From: Acidobacteriota bacterium
Lineage (GTDB): Bacteria > Acidobacteriota > Terriglobia > Bryobacterales > Bryobacteraceae
Length of the DNA stretch: 64,000 nucleotides
NCBI GenBank assembly: GCA_023436715.1
Contig: JAEZIJ010000030.1
Span: 28,944 to 92,943, forward strand
Direction: 5' to 3'
The notes under the pieces were generated by a model. It ran no database searches and was not told the DNA's origin. It saw only the letters and a program-made list of their open reading frames with translations. Positions 34,261 to 42,722 of this stretch are shown piece after piece; position 1 is the first letter of the stretch; each line of letters starts with the position of its first letter. Made by a program: the position numbers and the translations under genes.

Positions 34261-35161
34261 TCTGGCATTCCTTCTGAATCGCCGGCAGCCATGCCCGGAA
34301 CCACTCGCCGAACTCAGCCAGTCTGGCGCGGGCGTTCGAGCCGAGAGGAGCCGCGTCGGGGCCGGTCGTGATGCCGCGCAATCGAACAGCCTCGCGCACC
34401 CCGAGCGGCGCGGGAAACCGCTCGATCCAGGAAATGAACTCTTTCAGCCTGGCATCGAGCCGCGCCACGGCTTCGGCCGTACCCGCCTGGATGGCGCGAT
34501 CAATGGCCAACAGGAGTTCCGGCACGGCGCAAGCGCAGCCGGAAATCACGCCATCCGCGCCGGCCTCGCGCGCCCGCGCATAGATTCTATCGTTGCCAAC
34601 GAGCAGCGCGAAGCGTTGCTTCTCGCGGGCCGTCTTGAGGAACAGGAAGTCGTCCCAGATGCCGCTCGAATCCTTGATGCCGGCGAACAGACCCGTGGAG
34701 AGCAGATCCACCGCGGTCGAGGGCTCAATCGCGCTCGAAAAGACCGGGATGTTATAGAGAACCAGCGGCGCGGCGTCCTTCAACTCACGCGCGAAAGCGA
34801 GGTAGAACTCCCGGATTTCCTCCTGCCCGTAACGGAAGAAATACGGCGGCATTATGAGCAGCGCGGCCGCGCCCGCGTCCGCGGCGGCGCGCCCCAATGC
34901 CACCGCACCGTCAAACGTGGAGTGCGCCACCCCAACCTGCACCGGCACGCGGCTCCGTTTCACTCCCAGTTCCACCAGCCGCATCCGTTCCTCCACTTCG
35001 AAGTGGAGGAACTCGCCGGTCGAGCCCATGAGCGCGACCCCGTGGACACCGCTCGCGCAAAGCAGGTCGATCAGCTCAAACGTAGCGGCGAGATCCACTT
35101 CCGGGCCTTGGCGGCGCGGAGTGATCGCGGCGACATTGACACCACACAAGGCCCCGTTCAC
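34253..35161 (-). CDS. DapA/NanA-superfamily lyase
   Basis: 302 residues forming the dihydrodipicolinate synthase/N-acetylneuraminate lyase TIM barrel. Visible are ALMGSTGEFLHFEVEER, the Tyr of PLVLYNIPVFSS, and the Schiff-base Lys in FAGIKDSSGIWDD. The usual G-T-T-G-E is G-S-T-G-E, and the family has many substrates, so true DapA activity is doubtful. It starts with GTG, 6 nt after a TATGCT box, with no Shine-Dalgarno. It is the first gene of a four-gene operon. Confidence 0.9.
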   Translation of the reverse strand: MNGALCGVNVAAITPRRQGPEVDLAATFELIDLLCASGVHGVALMGSTGEFLHFEVEERMRLVELGVKRSRVPVQVGVAHSTFDGAVALGRAAADAGAAALLIMPPYFFRYGQEEIREFYLAFARELKDAAPLVLYNIPVFSSAIEPSTAVDLLSTGLFAGIKDSSGIWDDFLFLKTAREKQRFALLVGNDRIYARAREAGADGVISGCACAVPELLLAIDRAIQAGTAEAVARLDARLKEFISWIERFPAPLGVREAVRLRGITTGPDAAPLGSNARARLAEFGEWFRAWLPAIQKECQNA

Positions 35162-35167
35162 GTTTCA

Positions 35168-35197
35168 AGCATACGTGTACGGAGCTTAATCCCGCAA
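35168..35197 (-). promoter_or_regulatory. Promoter of the lyase-esterase-decarboxylase-ridA operon
   Basis: Minus-strand TTGCGG (35192-35197) and TATGCT (35168-35173) are 18 bp apart, and only TGAAAC separates the -10 from the GTG start at 35161. This predicts a leaderless message. Confidence 0.5.
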
Positions 35198-35210
35198 CGG
35201 CATTGCTTGA

Positions 35211-35264
35211 CAAACCGCTCCGGCGAAAACTTTGCCCGGCGTGCAACAGGCCTCCCGGCCTGTT
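35211..35264 (+). repeat. Composite repeat: CAAACCGCTC module plus palindrome
   Basis: CAAACCGCTCCGGCGAAAAC is followed by AACAGGCCTCCCGGCCTGTT, a 20-bp palindrome-like hairpin. The same two modules in the same order occur at 63948-64000. Confidence 0.7.
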
Positions 35265-35310
35265 CAGCACAGGCCAGGGCGTGCCGCGAACGGCGAGCGG
35301 TTCGGCGGCC

Positions 35311-36105
35311 TTAGAACGAAAGAGAGATCATTCCCTCAATCTGGTTGCGCTGCGTGACCGTGGAGAACGTACTGAACGCATCCCCGCCCCAGCGGGTGTA
35401 ACGGACCTGCGGAATCACGCGGATCCCGACCGGGTCGATCACCTGCACGCCGAATCCGGCGACCACACCGCGAATGTTCCTGCGCGCGGGCGTGGCGGGC
35501 GTCGTGGTGCAGCAGGCCTTGTCGCCGTCGTCTATGGTCTCGTCGATCGACGTCCTGACGCGGGTCACCCGCCGCAGCACGCCGCCCGCTTCGACGAACC
35601 AGCGGGGCCCGGGATCGTGGCGATCGCGGCCGTAGTACCGGAGCGTCACCGGGAAATCGTAGTAACGGAAACGCGTTTCCTCGTTTCGAACGATATACTT
35701 CCTCTCGTCCTTGGTCGTGTTCGGGTTGTCCGTGCCCTCGTAAATGTCGCTGTGCATCTTGTAGCCGATGTTGGGCCGCAGAAAAACACCGCCATTCACG
35801 CCGACTCGCTCGCTGACGATTCCCTGAAGCGTAAGTCCGAAGCCGACCCGCCTGGAAACGTCCTGCGTCGTGTAAAGACCATCTACCGCCGGACTCTGCG
35901 TGATGACATTCACGTCGTTCTTGCGCATGGAGTTAAGGCCAAGAACGCTGAGAGTCACCCCGGCCGAGAACCGGCGCACATATGCCGGCTCCTGCAAAAC
36001 CGCCCCTGTGGGCTGGGGCTGCGGTTTGGGCTGTTGCGGTTGCTGCTGCGCCAGCAACGCGGCGCCAGCCGACAGGGCGATCAGAAAAAAGGCTTTCATT
36101 TTCAT
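35311..36105 (-). CDS. Outer-membrane beta-barrel protein
   Basis: 264 residues with a Sec signal peptide (MKMKAFFLIALSAGAALLA), a Gln/Pro-rich spacer (QQPQQPKPQPQP), and amphipathic strands such as RFRYYDFPVTLRYYG and RWFVEAGGVLRRVTRVR. It ends in IEGMISLSF, with the C-terminal Phe of outer-membrane barrels. One extracellular-type loop carries a Cys pair (KACCTTTPATPARR). The function is unknown. Confidence 0.75.
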   Translation of the reverse strand: MKMKAFFLIALSAGAALLAQQQPQQPKPQPQPTGAVLQEPAYVRRFSAGVTLSVLGLNSMRKNDVNVITQSPAVDGLYTTQDVSRRVGFGLTLQGIVSERVGVNGGVFLRPNIGYKMHSDIYEGTDNPNTTKDERKYIVRNEETRFRYYDFPVTLRYYGRDRHDPGPRWFVEAGGVLRRVTRVRTSIDETIDDGDKACCTTTPATPARRNIRGVVAGFGVQVIDPVGIRVIPQVRYTRWGGDAFSTFSTVTQRNQIEGMISLSF

Positions 36106-36343
36106 ACTTAAGACAACCGTTCCTCAAACAGACGTTTATGGCCCGAGGCGCGAGTACAACGAATAGGAAACTCCTGCTTCGGGCTTCCGAACGTGACTCT
36201 AAAATGATACACCGTGGCGGCGGGCCTACCGGAATCAACCCGCCCCCTTGCGGTCGCGGCGCGGCAAGGGAGCGGCTTCGGATGTCGTGATCTAGGGTCT
36301 GCAGCTTGGGAGTACAATAGTCCGGACTGAGGTCACTGATCCG

Positions 36344-37642
36344 ATGGAAAACGACGCACTCTCTCGAAGGTCTTTTCTGAAGAAATCGACGGTAGCGGGC
36401 GCGACCGCTTCCGCCTTTACAATTGTGAGGCCCGAGTTGGTCCGGGGCTCCGCGCCCCCGACTCTCAAGGCCGGCCTGATCGGCTGCGGCGGCCGCGGCA
36501 CGCAGGCGGTCGAGAACATTATGGAAGGCTGCCCGAACGTGGAACTGGTCGCCATGGCCGACATGTTCGAGAACCGCCTGACAGGCTCTCTCCGGACCCT
36601 GCGCGACAATCCGCGCAACGCGAAGTACGCCGGACGCGTGAAAGTGGATGGCGAGCACCAGTTCACCGGACCCGATGGCTATCAAAAGGTCATCAATTCC
36701 GGCGTGGATATCATCATGCTGGCCACGTCGCCGGGCTATCGCCCAATGCATTTCGAAGCCGCCGTCGAGGCCAAGAAGCACATCTTCTGCGAGAAGCCGT
36801 TCGGTACGGATCCCGTCGGAGTCCGCCGGTTCATGGCGGCTGCGAAGAAATCCGAGGAGTTGAAGCTCACCGTAAAGTCCGGCGCCCAGCGCAGGTCGCA
36901 GCCCTATTATCTCGACCAATACAAGCGCGTGAAGAACGGTGAAATCGGCGACATACAGGCGCTCTACGCGTATTGGGTGGGCTCCCCGGTTCTGCAATTC
37001 CTGGGCGGCGGTTGGCCTGGGCCGAAGGGCAAGCGCGATCCGAAATGGAGCGACATGGAGTTCCAGAATCGCGCCTGGTATTCCTTCGTCTGGATCTGCG
37101 GCGACCAGATCGTCGAGCAGCACCTGCACAATATCGATGTGTGCAACTGGTTCATGGGCGCACACCCGGTGGAGTGCGTAGCTTCGGGCGGAACGGCGTG
37201 GCGCCCCCGCGAAGAGGAATACGGCAACATTTACGACCACGTCGCCGCCGATTTCGTCTACGCCAACGGTGTCCACATGTCCAGCTACTGCCGCCAGTTC
37301 CAGGGCAGCGGCATAGCCCAGAACGTCAGCGAGCTGATTGTTGGGACCAAGGGCCGCATCGACACGTCGAAGACGCCCCGCGGCGTCAACCCGTACGTGC
37401 AGGAACACGCCGACATGATGGCCTCCATCCTCGGCACCGGCCCCTACATCAATGAAGCTATGGCGGTGGCCGAAAGCACCATGACCTGCATCATGGGCCG
37501 CGAGGCCGCCTATTCCGGACAGAGAGTCACCTGGGACGACATGATGAAATCCCAACTCGACCTGCTGCCCAAGAACCTGGACATCAAAGCGTCCGTGCCG
37601 GTGCCGCCCGTGCCGGTGCCCGGCGTGTACAAGTTCATCTAG
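36344..37642 (+). CDS. Gfo/Idh/MocA family oxidoreductase, Tat-exported
   Basis: 432 residues. The N-terminus SRRSFLKKSTVAGATASAF is a twin-arginine signal. The Rossmann domain follows (LKAGLIGCGGRGTQAVENIM), then FCEKPFGTDPVGVRRFM, with the EKP motif typical of the family, and the C-terminal alpha/beta domain. Members oxidise sugars or cyclitols with NAD(P) or a tightly bound cofactor. It is about 60% similar by eye to the next gene, which has no signal. TACAAT at 36313-36318 and a GAGG site precede the ATG. Confidence 0.92.
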   Translation: MENDALSRRSFLKKSTVAGATASAFTIVRPELVRGSAPPTLKAGLIGCGGRGTQAVENIMEGCPNVELVAMADMFENRLTGSLRTLRDNPRNAKYAGRVKVDGEHQFTGPDGYQKVINSGVDIIMLATSPGYRPMHFEAAVEAKKHIFCEKPFGTDPVGVRRFMAAAKKSEELKLTVKSGAQRRSQPYYLDQYKRVKNGEIGDIQALYAYWVGSPVLQFLGGGWPGPKGKRDPKWSDMEFQNRAWYSFVWICGDQIVEQHLHNIDVCNWFMGAHPVECVASGGTAWRPREEEYGNIYDHVAADFVYANGVHMSSYCRQFQGSGIAQNVSELIVGTKGRIDTSKTPRGVNPYVQEHADMMASILGTGPYINEAMAVAESTMTCIMGREAAYSGQRVTWDDMMKSQLDLLPKNLDIKASVPVPPVPVPGVYKFI

Positions 37643-37649
37643 CGGGATG

Positions 37650-37676
37650 GGGGTCGGACCAGTCTGACCCCTTTTT
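37650..37676 (+). terminator. Intrinsic terminator-like hairpin between the two Gfo/Idh genes
   Basis: GGGGTCGGA and TCTGACCCC form a 9-bp stem with one G-U pair and a CCAG loop, directly followed by TTTTT. It would separate expression of the two paralogues. The GGGGTC...GACCCC word is also a common REP motif. Confidence 0.6.
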
Positions 37677-37700
37677 CAGCACACTGATAGGGAGGCACCC

Positions 37701-38855
37701 ATGCAGAAGAAGGACAAGCTCAAGGCCGGCCTCATTGGAGTGGGAGGCCGCGGCTCCGGCGCCATCACAGATTGCCTGACGGGAAACCAGAACGTCGAGA
37801 TCGTTGCCCTGGCCGACGTGTTTGAGGACCACCTGGTAAGAAACCTCGCCCGCCTCCGGGACAAGTTCCCCAATCAGGTCAAAGTCGATGCCGAGCACCA
37901 GTTCACCGGGTTCAATGCCTACAAGAACCTGGTGAATTCCGACATCGATATCGTAATGCTTTGTACGCCTCCTGGCTATCGCCCCGCGCACTTCGAGGCG
38001 GCGGTCGAGGCTAAGAAGCACGTATTTTGCGAGAAACCGATCGCCACGGACCCGGTGGGCGTCCGGCGCTTCATGGCGGCCGCGAAGAAGGCCGAGCAGC
38101 TCAAACTGACGGTGGTCTGCGGAGCCCAGCGTCACTACGCCACCGAGTACATCGAAACGGTGAAGAAGATTCAGGACGGCGCCATCGGTCAGATTGCCGG
38201 GCTCTACTCGCAATATTTGAGCGGCCCGGTGTGGCATGAGAGGGACCGCAAGCCCGACTGGGGCGACATGGAATACGAGCACCGCAACTGGTACTCGTTC
38301 GACTGGATCTGCGGCGACCAGATCGTGGAGCAGCATTACCACAACATCGACTTCATGAACTGGGTGATGGGGACGCACCCGGTCAAGGTGATGGCGTACG
38401 GCGGGGCGGCGTGGCGCAAGCCGGAACCCATGTACGGCGACATCTACGATCACATGACGTCGGACTTCGTCTACCCCAACGGCGTACACCTCAGCAGCCA
38501 TTGCCGCCAGTACGAGCAGGGCTGCTACCGCAAGGTGGACGACCTGATCGTCGGGACGAAGGGGCGCAGCAACGGCCTGGACATGGGCACGAAGGGCATC
38601 AACTCGCAGGTCGCCGAACACATCGCCCTTGTGAAGAGCGTGCTCGGCGAGGGCCCGTATATCAACCAGAGCATGGCGGTCGCCGAGGCCACGATGACCT
38701 GCATCATGGCACGCGAGTCGGCGTATTCCGGCCTGGAGATCACCTGGGACATGATTATGGCGTCCCAACTCGACCTGCAGCCCAAGCAGTTCGACTACAA
38801 GCAGAAAATGCCGGCCCGGAAGCTGCCCGTGCCCGGCGAGTACAAATTCGTTTAG
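37701..38855 (+). CDS. Gfo/Idh/MocA family oxidoreductase, cytoplasmic
   Basis: 384 residues, starting directly with the Rossmann domain (KLKAGLIGVGGRGSGAITDCL), so the protein is cytoplasmic. CEKPIATDPVGVRRFMAAAKK, the NWYSFDWICGDQIVEQHYHN segment and the C-terminal PGEYKFV closely match the preceding gene (PGVYKFI), which shows tandem duplication with loss or gain of the Tat signal. The sugar substrate is unknown. Confidence 0.93.
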   Translation: MQKKDKLKAGLIGVGGRGSGAITDCLTGNQNVEIVALADVFEDHLVRNLARLRDKFPNQVKVDAEHQFTGFNAYKNLVNSDIDIVMLCTPPGYRPAHFEAAVEAKKHVFCEKPIATDPVGVRRFMAAAKKAEQLKLTVVCGAQRHYATEYIETVKKIQDGAIGQIAGLYSQYLSGPVWHERDRKPDWGDMEYEHRNWYSFDWICGDQIVEQHYHNIDFMNWVMGTHPVKVMAYGGAAWRKPEPMYGDIYDHMTSDFVYPNGVHLSSHCRQYEQGCYRKVDDLIVGTKGRSNGLDMGTKGINSQVAEHIALVKSVLGEGPYINQSMAVAEATMTCIMARESAYSGLEITWDMIMASQLDLQPKQFDYKQKMPARKLPVPGEYKFV

Positions 38856-38879
38856 GGCGCAGCCATTGGGAAAGAAGGG

Positions 38880-38924
38880 TGCCCGGTCACTGCAGAGCTT
38901 GTGCGTCCCTCTCGTGACCGGGCA
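38880..38924. terminator. Inverted repeat after the second Gfo/Idh gene
   Basis: TGCCCGGTCAC and GTGACCGGGCA are perfect 11-bp arms with a 23-nt loop, 25 bp after the stop codon. No U-run follows. It may be a terminator or a dispersed palindrome. Confidence 0.5.
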
Positions 38925-38980
38925 GATGCACCTTAACTAGATCTCACCTGAAGTCATTAGGGCGAGCTGTTCCCAGGAGC

Positions 38981-41431
38981 ATGATGTTACCGCTGTCCCC
39001 ATCTGAATCGAGTGTGGCTCGGCTCCACTGGTTTCCAGGGTTAGCGCGGGATGTGATTGGTGCGGTACGCGCCATGCGGGGAGCGCCCGGCATCACCATG
39101 GTGGTAGTACTGACGCTGGCGTTAGCAATAGGCGCAAACACAGCGATCTTCTCCATTGTGCACGCCGTTATGCTCAAGCGTATTCCGGCCCGCGCTCCCG
39201 AGCAACTCGCAGTGTTCACGACACCTACCGCGGTCTCCTATGTCGAGTATCGCGAGGTGTGCGCCCGGCAAAGAGCATTTCAGGGCATTCTCGCTCGTTG
39301 TTCCACCAGTGAGGATTTCAGCGCCGAGGGCGTCACGGGGCGCCTGCAGGGTGAACTCGTGAGTGGCAACTATTTCCGCGTCTTGGGCGTCCATGCCTCG
39401 ATGGGTCGCCTTCTTCAGGATGACGACGAGCGGAACCAGCTCGAGCCCTACCCGATAGTGATCAGTCATCGATTGTGGGCCGAGAGCTTCCATGGCGATC
39501 CGCGCATTCTACAGCAGACAGTTCACCTTCAGGCCCGACTTTTCCAGATCGTCGGCGTAACCGAACCCGGCTTCTCCGGATCGGTGATGGGCCAGCAGAG
39601 TGACTTCCAGATCCCGCTGGGCGCGGCCCAGGGGATGGCGAACCTGGGCGATCAAACGTTTTGGCTTCAATTGATGGGACGGCGGAGAGACGATGTGAGC
39701 CTGGCGCAAGCACAGGCCATGATGACCGCGTTGCGCTCGCATCTCGCGGAAGGCTCTGAGCGCCAAGGCGCGTCCGACCATGTGTGTGTGCTGGAAGAGG
39801 GCAGCCGTGGGTTCTCAAATTTGAGGGATCGACTCAAATCGCCAACCCTGCTGCTGGCCGTGGCGGTCGGCGTACTGCTGCTAATCGCATGCGCAAACGT
39901 CGCGGGTCTGTTGTCGGCTCGCGGAATCGCTCGACAGCATGAGATGGCCGTCCGGCTGTCGTTGGGAGCAACGCGTGGGCGATTGATTCAGCAGATGCTC
40001 GTCGAGAGCACAGTGCTCGCACTTGTCGCTGCCTGCTGCGGCCTCGTCTTTGCGCACTGGAGCATTGGCCTCGCGCGCAACCTCCTTCACAACGTGACAT
40101 TCGGCACGGTCCTGGACGCCCGGCTCGACCTATCGGTGCTGGCGATGACAGCCGGCTTGTCGGTACTGGCCTGCGTGCTGTGCGGACTCTTGCCTGCGCT
40201 GCAAGCGTCCGCAACTCAACCAATATTAGCGCTCCGCAACCGATCGGATGCCCCCGGCTCGCTAAGAATCCTACCATTCAGGCGATTGCTCGTCATAGGG
40301 CAGGTTGCACTATCGCTTGCACTCTTGTCTGGAGCTGGAGTTCTTGCCAGGACGCTGTATAATCTGAGGACGGTCGATCTGGGCTTCCAACTCGACCGCG
40401 TTCTTCTCCTCACTCTGGCTCCTCAGTCCTACGGGTACTCGGCCCAGGGCTCGGTGCGCTTTTTCGAAAGCCTGTTAGAACAAGCGCGCAGAGATCCCAA
40501 GATCGAATCAGCTGCGTTCTCCACGGTCAGCGTTCTTTCTGGCAACATGATCGCCTGGGATGTCAGGGTTCCAGGTGGACCTAATACCGGCCAGATCCAG
40601 CTTCACTACATCAGCGATGGATATTTCAGGACCCTGGGGACATCGGTGCAGCAAGGACGAGAGTGCGAAGACCGGGACACCCAAGGCTCGACGCCCACGG
40701 CAATCGTGAACCAGCGATTCGCCAGCTTTTTCTGGCCGGGGCAGAGAGCAATCGGAAAGCTGATCCAGGCGCAGGGCAATCGGGAAATAGTTGGGGTCGT
40801 GAAGGATTCCCATTATAGGGCGGTGAGAGAAGAAGCACCGATGACAGTCTACCTGCCGGCTTCGCAGGCTTCGGCCGCGGCCGGCGGATTCCCGGAGATG
40901 ACTCTTCTGGTGCGCGCCTCTGGCGACATGGCAGATACCCCACGCGTGCTACAGGCTATTACTCAGCGGCTTGATCCCCGCATTCCTGCGTACGATATTC
41001 GGCCGCTTGAGACCCAACGCAACTATCGCATCGCGAGCGAACGCATGTTGGCGGTTTTCGCGCTGCTGTTCGCTGTTCTGGCGACGATAATCGCAGTCGT
41101 CGGATTGGGAGGATTGTTGGCATTCGGTGTGGCAACCCGCACCGGGGAAATTGGCATCCGCATGGTCTGCGGGGCGAGACCGCTAACGGTGGCTTGGCAT
41201 TTTCTCCGAGAAGCTCTTATCTTAATCACACTGGGCCTAGGATTCGGTGTTCCACTGAGTTGGGCTGCACTAACACTCTTAAGCTCTGTCGCATTCAACA
41301 TGTCGCCGTGGGATCCCGGTGTCCACATCGCAGCAATTGTACTGTTCATTGCCGCGGGCTTTGGCGCCGTCCTGTTGCCCGTTTACAGGGCCGCGCACAT
41401 CGACCCGGCGAGCGTGCTTCGCCGAAGTTGA
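38981..41431 (+). CDS. ADOP-type ABC transporter permease (MacB/FtsX-like)
   Basis: 816 residues: two copies of a FtsX-like permease unit, each with MacB periplasmic-core-like segments. Membrane helices are near 38-60, 290-310, 345-370, 385-410, 430-450, 695-720, 745-765 and 785-805. The GANTAIFSIVHAVMLK segment and TRGRLIQQMLVEST are typical of the Acidobacterial duplicated orphan permease family. No ATPase gene is adjacent. The third codon position looks less GC-rich than in neighbours, which may reflect a recent arrival. AGGAG lies just before the paired ATG codons; the second (38984) is also possible. Confidence 0.92.
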   Translation: MMLPLSPSESSVARLHWFPGLARDVIGAVRAMRGAPGITMVVVLTLALAIGANTAIFSIVHAVMLKRIPARAPEQLAVFTTPTAVSYVEYREVCARQRAFQGILARCSTSEDFSAEGVTGRLQGELVSGNYFRVLGVHASMGRLLQDDDERNQLEPYPIVISHRLWAESFHGDPRILQQTVHLQARLFQIVGVTEPGFSGSVMGQQSDFQIPLGAAQGMANLGDQTFWLQLMGRRRDDVSLAQAQAMMTALRSHLAEGSERQGASDHVCVLEEGSRGFSNLRDRLKSPTLLLAVAVGVLLLIACANVAGLLSARGIARQHEMAVRLSLGATRGRLIQQMLVESTVLALVAACCGLVFAHWSIGLARNLLHNVTFGTVLDARLDLSVLAMTAGLSVLACVLCGLLPALQASATQPILALRNRSDAPGSLRILPFRRLLVIGQVALSLALLSGAGVLARTLYNLRTVDLGFQLDRVLLLTLAPQSYGYSAQGSVRFFESLLEQARRDPKIESAAFSTVSVLSGNMIAWDVRVPGGPNTGQIQLHYISDGYFRTLGTSVQQGRECEDRDTQGSTPTAIVNQRFASFFWPGQRAIGKLIQAQGNREIVGVVKDSHYRAVREEAPMTVYLPASQASAAAGGFPEMTLLVRASGDMADTPRVLQAITQRLDPRIPAYDIRPLETQRNYRIASERMLAVFALLFAVLATIIAVVGLGGLLAFGVATRTGEIGIRMVCGARPLTVAWHFLREALILITLGLGFGVPLSWAALTLLSSVAFNMSPWDPGVHIAAIVLFIAAGFGAVLLPVYRAAHIDPASVLRRS

Positions 41432-41497
41432 ACGTACAGCGTAAAGATTTGGAGTGGACTGCTGCAATCCCAAAAACGACGAGGAGAGAGTATCCGC

Positions 41498-41917
41498 ATG
41501 AGAATGCAGACCACGCAGTTCAGCAATATCGTTTTGATTGCTGCTGTTGTTACAACGGTAGGCACGCTAGGCCCCAGGGTCGATGCGCAGATGTCAGAGG
41601 GCAAGGTCTACTCCGTTACCGACCGCGGCGTGACGCCACCTAGACCTCTCAAGAGAGTGGACCCTCAGTACGATGAGTCGGCCCGGGCAGAGAGGATCGA
41701 GGGCACAGTGAAGCTTAAGGTGGTCATCTCTCGAGAGGGAATTCCAGTGCGCTTTGAGGTTCTCGAAAGCCTGGACCCGCGACTCGATCCCAAAGCAATA
41801 GCCGCCGCCAGGCAGTGGCGATTCGAACCGGCGCGGCTCGAAGGGAAACCCGTTGCGTTCCAAGTGGCGCTGCATCTCCAGTTCCGGCTACGCCATCCGA
41901 CACCCAGCGACAACTGA
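41498..41917 (+). CDS. Exported TonB C-terminal domain protein
   Basis: 139 residues with a signal peptide (about 1-31, ending near PRVDAQ) and a TonB C-terminal domain (about 50-132: LKRVDPQYDESARAERIEGT, VKLKVVISREGIPVRFEVLES, AIAAARQWRFEPARLEGKPV). There is no Pro-rich spanning segment and the N-terminal helix looks cleavable, so it may be soluble in the periplasm rather than an energy-transducing TonB. GGAGAG precedes the ATG. It lies 66 bp after the permease gene on the same strand. Confidence 0.85.
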   Translation: MRMQTTQFSNIVLIAAVVTTVGTLGPRVDAQMSEGKVYSVTDRGVTPPRPLKRVDPQYDESARAERIEGTVKLKVVISREGIPVRFEVLESLDPRLDPKAIAAARQWRFEPARLEGKPVAFQVALHLQFRLRHPTPSDN

Positions 41918-42054
41918 TTCACGGCAACCCCTGCAAAATGGCCGGTGTGTCAGATCGTATTCACATGTGCCGCCCTCGCCGGATGTTGGCTTTTTGAATT
42001 CCCGCTTGCGCCACATCTGGCTGGTTACGCCCGCGCGGAGCGGTTGCATGACCG

Positions 42055-42060
42055 GATAAT
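42055..42060 (+). promoter_or_regulatory. -10-like box 8 nt before the amidotransferase gene
   Basis: GATAAT is followed by CTGGAAGC and the ATG at 42069. The GGAAG word is too close to the promoter to be certain as a Shine-Dalgarno. Confidence 0.35.
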
Positions 42061-42068
42061 CTGGAAGC

Positions 42069-42722
42069 ATGGCCGCGCGCGCCGCCTTGCCCTACCGTTT
42101 TCCCCGTAAAGCTGAATCCTATGCCAAAGCACTGCGCCGGGTCGGCGTAGAGCCAGTGCTGGTTTCACCGGACGACTCTGTTACTCTGGCGGGGGTGGAC
42201 GGACTTCTGCTCACAGGCGGCACCGATATCGATCCGGCGCGCTATGGGCAGACTCCCCACGAGGCCACCGACTTACCCGATACCCCTCGCGACCAAATGG
42301 AGGAAGCGCTGATTCAGGAGGCGTACGCCCGCGATCTGCCCGTCCTGGCGATCTGCCGCGGGCTGCAACTTCTCAATGTCGTTCGAGGCGGCACTCTCAT
42401 ACAGCACCTCGATAACAGCACCGTGCATCGTGTAAAGGGGCTCGCGGAGGTACACGCAATCGAGGTGGCGCCGGGAACAAAACTGGCCTCCATCGCCGAC
42501 GCCGGCGTCAGGATGGTCAACTCGCGCCACCATCAGGCGGTGGACCGGATCGGCCGGGGCCTGCTCGTCTCAGCCACGGCACCGGACGGCGTGGTCGAGG
42601 CACTTGAGGATCCGGAACGCCGCTTCGTGGTCGCCGTACAGTGGCACCCGGAAGAGCGGATCGACGTAGGGGAGCACGACCTCCGGCTGTTTGAAGCGTT
42701 TGCCGCCGCGCTCAGGAAGTAG
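42069..42722 (+). CDS. Gamma-glutamyl-gamma-aminobutyrate hydrolase-like class I amidotransferase
   Basis: 217 residues of peptidase family C26 (PuuD-like). The triad is visible: Cys in LAICRGLQLLNVVRGG, His and Glu in AVQWHPEERID. DGLLLTGGTDIDPARYG and VNSRHHQAVD are also family signatures. The N-terminus (AALPYRFPRKAESYAKAL) is shorter than usual, missing the first strand found in most members. It converges on the hybrid kinase gene, and the two 3' ends overlap by 11 bp. Confidence 0.88.
   Translation: MAARAALPYRFPRKAESYAKALRRVGVEPVLVSPDDSVTLAGVDGLLLTGGTDIDPARYGQTPHEATDLPDTPRDQMEEALIQEAYARDLPVLAICRGLQLLNVVRGGTLIQHLDNSTVHRVKGLAEVHAIEVAPGTKLASIADAGVRMVNSRHHQAVDRIGRGLLVSATAPDGVVEALEDPERRFVVAVQWHPEERIDVGEHDLRLFEAFAAALRK

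Noticed and set aside
37635..38768. Long antisense frames over both Gfo/Idh genes (also 35933-37555)
   Set aside because: The two antisense products resemble each other only because the sense genes are paralogues.
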